Source of the DNA: JANWLD01 sp035700225
GTDB lineage: Bacteria; Patescibacteriota; Saccharimonadia; Saccharimonadales; 2-12-FULL-41-12
DNA length: 25,462 nt
Assembly: GCA_035700225.1 (NCBI GenBank)
Contig: DASSOT010000021.1
Coordinates: forward strand, 1-25,462
Reading direction: 5' to 3'
Made by a program: the position numbers and the translations under genes. The notes below the pieces were generated by a model, which made no database searches, was not told where the DNA came from, and worked only from the letters and a program-made list of their open reading frames with translations. This document shows positions 7,330 through 14,282 of this stretch, one piece after another (position 1 is the stretch's first letter; each line of letters starts with the position of its first letter).

Positions 7330-9126
7330 ATGGATGCGGTTAGCGAGGTTAAGGCCCGTCTGAGCATAGAGGACGTGATAAGCGAATACGTGCGCCTTAA
7401 AAGGTCAGGCAGGAACTATAAGGGCTTAAGCCCTTTTACTAATGAAAAGACGCCCAGCTTCATGGTCAGTCCGGAAAAGCAGATATGGCATGATTTCAGC
7501 TCGAACCGCGGCGGCGACGTATTTACCTTCGTCCAAGAGGTAGAAGGGCTTGATTTCAAGGGCGCTCTGGAGCTGTTGGCCAGAAAAGCCGGCATAGACC
7601 TGGAGCAGTACCAGGGGCGCTCGCGCGGGCAGGGCATAGACAAGGCCAGGCTCCAGGATGCGCTTAAATCCGCCGTGCAGTTTTACCAGGCGCAGTTGGT
7701 AAAAGAAAAAAACGCACTGGAATACGTACGCAACAAACGCGGGTTTTCAAAACAGACCATGTTGGATTTCCAGTTAGGGTACAGCCCGGATTCGCAAAGG
7801 TCGCTGACGGAATATCTGCTCAAAAAAGGCTATAAGGAAAAAGAGCTGAAGCTGGCCGGTCTGGTTACTCAGCGCGGAGGACGCACGAGCGACATGTTCC
7901 GGGGCAGGATAATGGTACCCCTGCATGATCTGGTAGGCAACCCGGTGGGTTTCACCGCGCGTCTGCTGGACGATTCCAAAAACGGTCCGAAATACATAAA
8001 CACTCCCTCGACCCCGCTGTATGACAAAAGCAGGCATATATACGGGCTTCATCTGGCCAAACAGGCCATAAGGGACAAGGATTATTCAATAATCGCCGAA
8101 GGCAACCTGGATGTCATCGCTTCGCATCAGGCCGGGTTTAGACACGTCGTCGCCAGCGCCGGAACGGCCATGACGGAATACCAGCTGAAAACATTGTCGC
8201 GGTTTTCCGGCAATGTCCGGCTGGCTTTCGACCAGGACAGGGCCGGTCTGGATGCGGCAGAAAGGGCCATCCCCATAGCATCCAAAGTAGGAGTAGACCT
8301 CAGCATCATTACCATTCCGGAGGGCAAAGACCCGGACGAGCTCATCAAAAAAGACCCCCTGCTGTGGGAAAAGGCCATAAGCGACGCGCAGTATGCGGTA
8401 GATTGGCTGGTCGATGTATACAAAGGCAAGTTCGATTTATCTACGGTGCAGGGTAAAAAGAAATTCTCGGATAAGCTGGCCGGCGTAATCAGCGAGCTGA
8501 AAGATCCGGTCGAGCAGGACCATTATTTGAACCTGGCCGCGGAAGTAACCGGAACCGACCCGTCCGCTTTTCGTAAGAAACTTTCTGGAGGCAGGGCGGA
8601 ACCTGCATTAAAAGCCGCCAAACCGCAAACCGCGCCGGCAAATCATACAAAGGAAGACTTGGGCAACAGCAAGGTGATAGACCGGTTGCTTTGCCTATGC
8701 CTGGTGTTGCCGGATTGCCGGAAATACCTGAACCTTCTGCAAGGCTATATGATGATAACGCCACAGCAGGAACGAATCCTGACCTCTCTATCGAAAAATC
8801 CTGATTTCGATATCACTGATAAAAAACAACTCAAAGATATTACTATCCAAGGCTCTGCTGATGAGCAGTCCGACACGGTGCAGAGTTTGGAAAATTATGT
8901 TAAGATATTAGTATTACAGTTCGAGGAACTTTACAGCCAAGTCGATACGCTAGAGCTTCAATACGAAGCGGCGCGCTTGAGAGCTAAAATCATAGAATAT
9001 TTCGTAAGCAAGCAAAAGAAAAAATTATCAGCATTGCTCACCAGCAGTGATGAAACATTACACGAAAAGATACTGTCCAAAGTTAGGAATCTGGACAAAT
9101 TACTTAAACAGTCAAGGGAGATTTAA
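7330..9126 (+). CDS. dnaG: DNA primase with degenerate zinc-binding domain
   Basis: Synthesises RNA primers at the replication fork with the DnaB helicase. It is 598 aa, normal for DnaG. The N-terminal CHC2-type domain is recognisable (PF-x-NEKTPSF-x-V at 35-46, GGDVFTFV at 61-68), but the four zinc ligands, normally C-x2-H-x17-C-x2-C, are S34, T37, D55 and S58. The TOPRIM catalytic core is intact: E257 in EGNLDV, and D301/D303 in DQDRAG. The C-terminal part from about 430 is a poorly conserved helical region, expected to bind DnaB. rpoD starts 5 nt after the stop, echoing the dnaG-rpoD part of the classical macromolecular synthesis operon. Confidence 0.96.
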   Translation: MDAVSEVKARLSIEDVISEYVRLKRSGRNYKGLSPFTNEKTPSFMVSPEKQIWHDFSSNRGGDVFTFVQEVEGLDFKGALELLARKAGIDLEQYQGRSRGQGIDKARLQDALKSAVQFYQAQLVKEKNALEYVRNKRGFSKQTMLDFQLGYSPDSQRSLTEYLLKKGYKEKELKLAGLVTQRGGRTSDMFRGRIMVPLHDLVGNPVGFTARLLDDSKNGPKYINTPSTPLYDKSRHIYGLHLAKQAIRDKDYSIIAEGNLDVIASHQAGFRHVVASAGTAMTEYQLKTLSRFSGNVRLAFDQDRAGLDAAERAIPIASKVGVDLSIITIPEGKDPDELIKKDPLLWEKAISDAQYAVDWLVDVYKGKFDLSTVQGKKKFSDKLAGVISELKDPVEQDHYLNLAAEVTGTDPSAFRKKLSGGRAEPALKAAKPQTAPANHTKEDLGNSKVIDRLLCLCLVLPDCRKYLNLLQGYMMITPQQERILTSLSKNPDFDITDKKQLKDITIQGSADEQSDTVQSLENYVKILVLQFEELYSQVDTLELQYEAARLRAKIIEYFVSKQKKKLSALLTSSDETLHEKILSKVRNLDKLLKQSREI

Positions 9127-9131
9127 CATAT

Positions 9132-10226
9132 ATGCCGGAAGATAAGAAACAATTATTGGAAGAAGCGAAAAAGGAACTGCTGAAAAAGGCGAAAAAGGAC
9201 GGCAAGATAGACCAAGAGGCCATCCTTGAGAAAATTCCTGAAACGCAGGAAAACGCCGAAGCGCTGGACGGTTTATATACCGAGCTGGCCGAGCTGAACA
9301 TCAAGGTCGTCGGCGGCGGTGCCGGTGGCGATTGGGCAGATGACGAGGAAGAAGACGAGGAAGTCGAGCTTTCCGACAAGGTTTATATGGACGACATCGC
9401 CGATGATTCGGTGCGCTTGTACCTGCGTGAAATCGGCAAGATTCCGCTCTTGAAGCCGGACGAAGAACTTGCTCTAGCCCAAAGGGTTGTAGCAGGGGAC
9501 AAGAAAGCAAAAGACCAGATGGCGGAAGCCAACATGCGCCTGGTCGTTTCTATCGCCAAACGTTATGTGGGGCGCGGCCTTGACCTGCTGGATCTGATAC
9601 AAGAAGGCAACACCGGCTTGCTTCGCGCGGTAGAGAAGTTCGACCCGGACAAAGGCTTCAAATTCTCAACCTATGCTACCTGGTGGATTCGCCAGGCTAT
9701 CACGCGCGCTATCGCTGACCAGGCGAGAGTTATCCGCATACCGGTGCATATGTTTGAGACCATCAACAAGCTTCTGCGCACTCAAAGGCGCCTGACGCAG
9801 GAGCTGAACCGCGAGCCGACGAATGAAGAAATCGCCAAAGCCATGGAAATGGACGTAGCGAAGGTTGAACACATCATGAAAATCAAGCAGGATATCCACT
9901 CGCTCGACGCCAGCGTGCGCGACGACGAAGAAGACAGCGTTCTGGGTGATTTCATCGAAGATGAAGATACTGTCAGCCCGGAAGAATCCGCCACTGGAAG
10001 CCTGCTGAAAGAACATGTAAAAGATATGCTATCGGGGCTGACCGAACGCGAGCAGAAAATACTTAAACTGCGCTTCGGCCTGGAAGACGGCAAAAGCCAC
10101 ACGCTGGAAGAAGTAGGCCAGGAATTCTCCGTCACCCGCGAGCGAATACGTCAAATCGAAGCTAAGGCTCTAGCCAAACTGCGCAAGCACAAAGACGCCC
10201 GCAAACTCCACGACTACATCAAATAG
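9132..10226 (+). CDS. rpoD: RNA polymerase primary sigma factor (RpoD/SigA)
   Basis: Housekeeping sigma-70 factor that directs RNA polymerase to -10/-35 promoters. It is 364 aa, a SigA-like length without the large insertion of E. coli RpoD. The N-terminus is helical and basic, then an acidic stretch (DDEEEDEEVE) lies near 75. Region 1.2 is at about 93-125 (RLYLREIGKIPLL), regions 2.1-2.4 start at 134 (NMRLVVSIAKRYVGRG, then FSTYATWWIRQAI), region 3 is at about 205-275, and region 4.2 with its helix-turn-helix is at about 323-352 (VTRERIRQIEAKAL). AAGGGAG lies 11 nt before the ATG, within the end of dnaG. A near-consensus promoter for the next gene begins at the base after its stop. Confidence 0.97.
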   Translation: MPEDKKQLLEEAKKELLKKAKKDGKIDQEAILEKIPETQENAEALDGLYTELAELNIKVVGGGAGGDWADDEEEDEEVELSDKVYMDDIADDSVRLYLREIGKIPLLKPDEELALAQRVVAGDKKAKDQMAEANMRLVVSIAKRYVGRGLDLLDLIQEGNTGLLRAVEKFDPDKGFKFSTYATWWIRQAITRAIADQARVIRIPVHMFETINKLLRTQRRLTQELNREPTNEEIAKAMEMDVAKVEHIMKIKQDIHSLDASVRDDEEDSVLGDFIEDEDTVSPEESATGSLLKEHVKDMLSGLTEREQKILKLRFGLEDGKSHTLEEVGQEFSVTRERIRQIEAKALAKLRKHKDARKLHDYIK

Positions 10227-10255
10227 TTGACAAAATACACATAATTTGTTAAAAT
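10227..10255 (+). promoter_or_regulatory. Near-consensus sigma-70 promoter for the 266-aa membrane protein gene
   Basis: TTGACA (10227-10232), a 17-nt spacer, then TAAAAT (10250-10255). The -35 begins at the base after the rpoD stop codon. The -10 ends 9 nt before the ATG at 10265, so the leader is 0-3 nt. An in-frame TGA at 10259-10261 blocks any earlier start, which fixes the start codon. Confidence 0.7.
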
Positions 10256-10264
10256 ATGTGAATT

Positions 10265-11065
10265 ATGAGAGTTTCTAGGGCTGAGGCTGAGCGCGCTCCG
10301 CGCCAGACACGTGGCGAAGGCATAGGCATAAAAGGTATGGCGGCTATTCTTCTTGTGGGAGCCGCTGGGATAGCCGGCCTCTATAGAGCGGAAAAGATAT
10401 CCGAAGTAAAAGACCGTATTGACTATGCCGCAGGCCGCGCAAAAGAGGAACGGCAGGTCGCGCTGGGCTTGAAAGAGCTGAAGTGCCAGGACACAGCCGG
10501 TGCTAACCATCCTTCTTTTTCTATCTCTGAAGCTGAAATGATACGAAAAGGCATTAACAAAAAAAATTGGGGTCCGGTTTATAGGGCTGGAACATCGTAT
10601 TCAATCCGTACCGGCCACGCTGAAAACTGGTCGCACGCCGTCCAGGTAGGCCGACCTTTCTCTATGAGTTCGCGGTTGGATATTTCTTACCAAAACGCGT
10701 TAGTTGATACGGCTGAAAAAACCCGGCAATTGGATTTGGATTCCAACCGTCGTGATAGCGAGGGCAGACTACCTATAGAGCGCTTCCGCCAGGCATATGC
10801 CAGTAACGCCCAAGAAGAGCTAGCGGACGCTATCAGGCGCCAGAACCATCTGTCATATGACCAGCTAGATACCATATATGACATGGGTGCGGGCTTTACG
10901 GCCATCCCGGGAGTTGATTTGGCGTTAAGCGGCGGCGAATTGCCCGGCATAGGCCAACTATCTGATGAAACAGCTAAGGCGGCAGGTGTTGATACGGCGG
11001 CATATGACAAGTACGACGAAGTAATCGGCGTCGCTTTCAGTCCCGTAAGCCCTGCTTGTAGATAA
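10265..11065 (+). CDS. Single-pass membrane protein, unknown function
   Basis: 266 aa, not recognised. A basic N-terminus (about residues 1-18) precedes one hydrophobic helix at about 22-40 (MAAILLVGAAGIAGLY), giving an inside-out signal anchor. The rest (about 41-266) is soluble and polar: a charged helical stretch follows the membrane (EKISEVKDRIDYAAGRAKEE), then a mixed region, then a helical region near 160-210 (AYASNAQEELADAIRRQNH). There are only two cysteines, near residue 78 and four codons from the end region (SPACR). It is expected to face outward. It is first of three unrelated-looking single-pass proteins in a row, each with its own -10 box. Confidence 0.7.
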   Translation: MRVSRAEAERAPRQTRGEGIGIKGMAAILLVGAAGIAGLYRAEKISEVKDRIDYAAGRAKEERQVALGLKELKCQDTAGANHPSFSISEAEMIRKGINKKNWGPVYRAGTSYSIRTGHAENWSHAVQVGRPFSMSSRLDISYQNALVDTAEKTRQLDLDSNRRDSEGRLPIERFRQAYASNAQEELADAIRRQNHLSYDQLDTIYDMGAGFTAIPGVDLALSGGELPGIGQLSDETAKAAGVDTAAYDKYDEVIGVAFSPVSPACR

Positions 11066-11075
11066 TCACAGGCGG

Positions 11076-11081
11076 TATAAT
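11076..11081 (+). promoter_or_regulatory. -10 box of the G8-tract gene (leaderless)
   Basis: TATAAT ends 9 nt before an ATG at 11091, with no Shine-Dalgarno. The spacing is the same as for the preceding gene and supports 11091 as the true start of a reading frame interrupted at 11188-11195. Confidence 0.5.
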
Positions 11082-11090
11082 AATCTCACA

Positions 11091-11554
11091 ATGTCAAAAA
11101 GCGCTATCGCAGAAGTAACCGGTAAGATGCCTTTCGCTGGAAAGCATGTGGCCAAGTTCATGTTTCAAACCGGCCGCGAAAACGCTAGGGGGGGGTCTTA
11201 CCAGGAAAGCTTGCCGGCGCCCTAGGTCTGATAGCTTTTGCGGGCCTGCACGGTTTGCAGTTGAAGGCCGGCGTTGCTGAAATACCCAAAGATATACACA
11301 GTCCCGCCTCCGTTGGTATAGATTCTGCTTACGCCACTGCAAACGCTATGGTTACTTATACCCAGGCTTATCTTGGGCTTAAGGTGCTGGGTACCGGTCA
11401 GGAATCTGCTGTTCCGGTTACGCCCGAAGGCATTGCCGTTGGAATGTCTGCCGGAGAGAATAATCCGAGGAGCAAGCCTGAACTTAGGCCGCCCAGCGCT
11501 TTGGAGTTAGCGGTTACTATTGGAGGACAAGCAATTTTCATAGCGAACAGTTAG
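11091..11554 (+). CDS. Small membrane protein split by a frameshift at a G8 tract
   Basis: From the ATG at 11091 the frame runs 44 codons (MSKSAIAEVTGKMPFAGKHV and on) to TAG at 11223-11225. A second frame, open from just after a stop at 11186, continues to TAG at 11552-11554. The frames join at eight G (11188-11195): one extra G, or a -1 slip, gives a single 154-aa protein. The joined product has a basic N-terminus, a hydrophobic helix near residues 43-56 (AGALGLIAFAGLHGL), and a 95-residue tail with a second weakly hydrophobic end. Membrane helix and continuous coding character across the junction support one original gene. Whether this is a sequencing error, phase variation, recoding or decay cannot be settled here. 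No family recognised. Confidence 0.55.
11188..11195 (+). other. G8 homopolymer containing an in-phase -1 slippery heptamer
   Basis: Read in the frame of the ATG at 11091, the tract contains G GGG GGG (11189-11195) in X-XXY-YYZ phase. A -1 slip there enters the downstream frame. Ten nt further on, AAAGCT (11206-11211) can pair with AGCTTT (11233-11238), a possible weak stimulatory stem spanning the frame-0 stop. Confidence 0.5.
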
Positions 11555-11586
11555 GATTACACCCAGAACTGGCACATTTGTTTTGG

Positions 11587-11592
11587 TAAAAT
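11587..11592 (+). promoter_or_regulatory. -10 box of the 308-aa membrane protein gene (leaderless)
   Basis: TAAAAT preceded by TGG (extended -10) ends exactly 6 nt before the ATG at 11599, which places the start of transcription on the A of the start codon. Confidence 0.55.
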
Positions 11593-11598
11593 GTTTCT

Positions 11599-12525
11599 AT
11601 GAAAGTTAAAAAACTGCGCAAACGAATAAAAAAAATTAGCAAAAAAGATTTAAGCGCCAAAGAAATTTTTACAGTTTGTTTGGTGGCAGTTGTGCTGGCC
11701 GGTGCATTTGCTGGGTATAGGCTACTTGAACTGAAAAATACGAGTACTCTAAACGTAAACTACAGTATATCTGATATAAACCAAAGTGAAGGACCTTCCA
11801 TCAAAGCTACGGCAGAACGAAATAGAAACCTAACGATAAAGGTAGACGTTGGCGAAGTTGCAGGGGGAACAGATGTTAATTTTGGCGATTCCGGCGTTAA
11901 ATTCAATAAGCTTCACAACACGATTTATTTTAATATTTATGCTGATGAGTTAAAACAAGACGCCACCACTCAAAAGAAGCGCCCGTTGTTCAATATAAGA
12001 ACTTATAAGAAATTTGCTCCGGGAATTTACAAAGTAAAGGCCACAATAATCAAACGTATTTATGAAACAGGCGAAGTTTTAGGCAAGCAAAAATTAAGCA
12101 CACAAGTGTTCGTGCATTCAGACAAAAACAGAGTTCCAAGCGGAGAATTATTTGACCTTATCCCCTATAAGGAAGATAAAATAACAGATAAAAGCAAGCA
12201 ACCTAAGGGGATAAAAGCTATCGTTGAGCCTGACAATATAAGGTTGAGCTTTGCCCTGGGTCTAGGCAAAGGAGACTGTGTTAGTAGCATGAAGGTTGAT
12301 AGCGATGGAATTAAGCTTCACAAATTTAATGACATAACCATGAATATTAATGTGGGTTATTGTGATGTTTTCAGGTCTATAGCCTACAATAACCGCGACG
12401 TAATCAGGATTAAGCGTTTACCGAAAGGTAATTATGATGTATGGGCAGTGATAAACTACAGCGCCGGACCAATAGACAAAATCAGTAAACAGGAAGTCCA
12501 ACATACGGAATTTTCCGTAAAGTAA
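11599..12525 (+). CDS. Membrane-anchored protein with two repeated beta-rich domains, unknown function
   Basis: 308 aa, not recognised. A strongly basic N-terminus (residues 1-17, mostly Lys/Arg) precedes one transmembrane helix at about 23-41. The outside part seems to be a duplication: residues about 66-174 and 203-308 share landmarks in the same order, SGVKFNKLHN (98-107) with DGIKLHKFND (236-245), and PGIYKVKATI (141-150) with KGNYDVWAVI (276-285). The pattern of alternating hydrophobics suggests two immunoglobulin-like or other beta-sandwich domains, perhaps for surface binding. The DNA is visibly more AT-rich than the neighbours (runs of A, many AAA and AAT codons), which may indicate separate origin or relaxed codon choice. 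Confidence 0.7.
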   Translation: MKVKKLRKRIKKISKKDLSAKEIFTVCLVAVVLAGAFAGYRLLELKNTSTLNVNYSISDINQSEGPSIKATAERNRNLTIKVDVGEVAGGTDVNFGDSGVKFNKLHNTIYFNIYADELKQDATTQKKRPLFNIRTYKKFAPGIYKVKATIIKRIYETGEVLGKQKLSTQVFVHSDKNRVPSGELFDLIPYKEDKITDKSKQPKGIKAIVEPDNIRLSFALGLGKGDCVSSMKVDSDGIKLHKFNDITMNINVGYCDVFRSIAYNNRDVIRIKRLPKGNYDVWAVINYSAGPIDKISKQEVQHTEFSVK

Positions 12526-12541
12526 ATACCCGTCTCTCTGT

Positions 12542-12547
12542 TAGAAT
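12542..12547 (+). promoter_or_regulatory. -10 box of the P-loop kinase gene (leaderless)
   Basis: TAGAAT ends 7 nt before the ATG at 12555. A competing in-frame ATG at 12546 overlaps the box and so would not be in the transcript, which decides the start. Confidence 0.5.
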
Positions 12548-12554
12548 GTATCTG

Positions 12555-13124
12555 ATGAAGATTGTTGGGATTTCGGGGACTAACGGTAGCGGCAAGGACA
12601 CTGTCGGGCAGATTCTGCAGGAAGACTACGGCTATCTATTCGTATCAGTCACGGACATAATGCGCGACGAGCTTGCGAAAGAAGGCAAGACCACGGCGCG
12701 GGAAAATATGCGCGAACTCAGCGCGCGGTGGCGCAAAGAATCCGGCCTGGGCGTATTGATTGACAAGGCGGTAGAGATTTTCAAGTCGCAGGACAAAGGG
12801 TACAAAGGCCTGGTTGTTTCCAGCATCCGCAATGTCGGCGAGGTTGAACACATTCATGAACTAGGCGGTATAGTCGTCTGGGTGGATGCCGACCCGAAGG
12901 TAAGGTACGAACGGGTGACCAGCAGAAGACGGAGTAGTGAAGACGAAAAAACCTTTGAAGAATTTCTCAAAGAAGAACAGGATGAGATGCACGTTTATGG
13001 TGATGAAACCACGCTGGCAGTAGGCGAAGTAAAAAAGTTGTGCGACATCTCAATCGAAAACAACTCGGACGATAAAAATAAGCTCGCTACAGATACCAAA
13101 ACCGCGTTAAATCAATATCTGTAA
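12555..13124 (+). CDS. P-loop nucleotide/nucleoside kinase-like protein (UPF0200/dephospho-CoA-kinase-like)
   Basis: 189 aa cytoplasmic P-loop protein of the nucleotide-kinase group. Walker A is GTNGSGKDT at residues 8-16. A DIMRDEL segment at 34-40 is the typical substrate-binding helix, SSIRNVGEVEH lies at 89-99, and an arginine-rich lid (RYERVTSRRR at 117-126) is followed by a DEKTFEEFLKEEQDE segment. This order of motifs resembles the UPF0200 family of archaeal-type kinases and dephospho-CoA kinases. Substrate could be dephospho-CoA or a (d)NMP; the sequence does not decide. The N-terminus begins at once with the first beta strand (MKIVGISG), as expected for this fold and for the ATG at 12555. 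Confidence 0.75.
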   Translation: MKIVGISGTNGSGKDTVGQILQEDYGYLFVSVTDIMRDELAKEGKTTARENMRELSARWRKESGLGVLIDKAVEIFKSQDKGYKGLVVSSIRNVGEVEHIHELGGIVVWVDADPKVRYERVTSRRRSSEDEKTFEEFLKEEQDEMHVYGDETTLAVGEVKKLCDISIENNSDDKNKLATDTKTALNQYL

Positions 13125-13156
13125 CATAAGCAATTTTTTATTGTTTATTTTGAAGT

Positions 13157-13162
13157 TATAAT
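13157..13162 (+). promoter_or_regulatory. -10 box of the 98-aa acidic protein gene (leaderless)
   Basis: A perfect TATAAT ends 9 nt before the ATG at 13172; the upstream 30 nt are T-rich. No Shine-Dalgarno is present. Confidence 0.5.
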
Positions 13163-13171
13163 TTAAGCAAC

Positions 13172-13468
13172 ATGGCGTTAAAACTAACAGGAACTTTGGA
13201 TTCTGCTCATCCTGAACGAGGTTGGGGAATCATAGGCGAGAGATTGGGAGATGCCAGCACGGAGGTCTTAAAAGATGTCCTTCCGCTGGAGGAAGAAGAA
13301 AAAGCCAAAGCTACCGCCGCAGAGCTTGAAGAAGAGCGCGCAGAAGGGCTCTCGTGGTACTCAAGCAGGGTGAGCTTGATAGGAAGCCGACCGGAGGGAG
13401 AGGGCGGAACAGCCTTTGTGTATGTAGAAGCGTCTGACCTGAGCCATCGCCTGCAAGACGCCGCCTAG
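13172..13468 (+). CDS. Small acidic protein, unknown function
   Basis: 98 aa, not recognised. There is no membrane segment or signal. The middle (about 38-60) is a Glu/Ala-rich helix (LEEEEKAKATAAELEEERAE). The flanks look like short beta strands (ALKLTGTLDS at the start; TAFVYVEASDL near the end). A well-placed TATAAT and independent leaderless start support a real gene. The gap to pgeF is 48 nt and T-rich, without a GC hairpin. Confidence 0.6.
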   Translation: MALKLTGTLDSAHPERGWGIIGERLGDASTEVLKDVLPLEEEEKAKATAAELEEERAEGLSWYSSRVSLIGSRPEGEGGTAFVYVEASDLSHRLQDAA

Positions 13469-13501
13469 AGGTAGGTATTTGTAATTTTAGCTTTTTTATG
13501 A

Positions 13502-13518
13502 TATAAAACTTGTATAAT
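13502..13518 (+). promoter_or_regulatory. Overlapping -10 candidates before the PgeF-like gene
   Basis: TATAAA (13502-13507) ends 9 nt before the ATG at 13517 and fits a leaderless start there. A better TATAAT (13513-13518) overlaps that ATG; if used, translation would have to begin further in, for example at TTG 13535. The start codon is therefore uncertain. Confidence 0.4.
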
Positions 13519-14281
13519 GATACAAGCAAACAGCTTGGTAGTTCCGGATGTGGACCCGGGCATTAGGATTGCACAGACGGGGTTCGATATAGGTAATACG
13601 GACCTGAGGTTCGGCGAACCGGAGCAGGTAAGACGGTCGCGCTCTGTCATACGCAGTGCCGCCGGATTGTCTGTAGATGATCCTGTTTATGTCATCGTAC
13701 CGACTGCCAGCACGGACTTCGTAGATATAGAAAACGGCGGTTCTGATAAATTGCAGGACAGCGATACCCAGCACGAAACAGAAGTAGATGCGGACGGCCT
13801 GTTGACAAGGGAGGCTGGGGTAGGACTGATGCTTAATACGGCTGATTGTATACCCCTCGTAGTATTTGATGCGGAGAGGGATATCCTGGCTTTGATTCAT
13901 ATGGGCTGGAAAGGCGCTGTCCATAAATTTCCGGAAAAAATATTGGATTATGCAAAGCAAAATTACGGGTTTGAGCCGAAAGATTCCATAGCCTATTTAG
14001 GACCTTCGGTGGGTCAGGATAGCTACAGAACCGAAGAACTGCATGAAGCTCAGAACGCTGACGAGTGGAAGCCACACATAAGGGAAGACGCTGGCGGATT
14101 TTACATAGATCTGCAGGGGTTTGTTCAAGCGGAGCTTGTGAAAGAGGGAATAAGGCCCGAAAAAATACATAGTTTTCCTACGGATACAGCCAGGTCTTAT
14201 AGCGGGCATTATTCTTTTACCCGGCATAAGGCCAAAGGCGCGCCAAACGGCCGAAACGGCTTTGTCGTGGCAATGGCCTGA
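13517..14281 (+). CDS. PgeF/YfiH (DUF152, laccase-domain) family protein
   Basis: Family of cytoplasmic zinc or copper proteins: E. coli PgeF removes misincorporated amino acids from peptidoglycan precursors, and other members act as purine nucleoside phosphorylases/adenosine deaminases. It is 254 aa, near the usual 240-250. Visible hallmarks are DADGLLT at 91-97, NTADCIPLVV (Cys111 ligand) and LIHMGWKGAV (His128 ligand), then LGPSVGQDSYRT and SYSGHYSFTRHK near the end. The first metal-ligand His, normally in a QVH motif before these, is absent: the matching segment reads IVPTASTDF at about 60-68. Activity is therefore uncertain. The stop is 1 nt from that of the convergent TrmB-like gene. 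Confidence 0.85.
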   Translation: MIQANSLVVPDVDPGIRIAQTGFDIGNTDLRFGEPEQVRRSRSVIRSAAGLSVDDPVYVIVPTASTDFVDIENGGSDKLQDSDTQHETEVDADGLLTREAGVGLMLNTADCIPLVVFDAERDILALIHMGWKGAVHKFPEKILDYAKQNYGFEPKDSIAYLGPSVGQDSYRTEELHEAQNADEWKPHIREDAGGFYIDLQGFVQAELVKEGIRPEKIHSFPTDTARSYSGHYSFTRHKAKGAPNGRNGFVVAMA

Positions 14282-14282
14282 A

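Noticed and set aside
12546..12554. Earlier in-frame ATG for the P-loop kinase
   Set aside because: It overlaps the TAGAAT box; the ATG at 12555 starts directly at the first strand of the fold and fits the leaderless spacing.
13125..13156. T-rich stretch after the P-loop kinase gene as an intrinsic terminator
   Set aside because: The only inverted repeat is CAAT/ATTG around a T-run, with no GC-rich stem.
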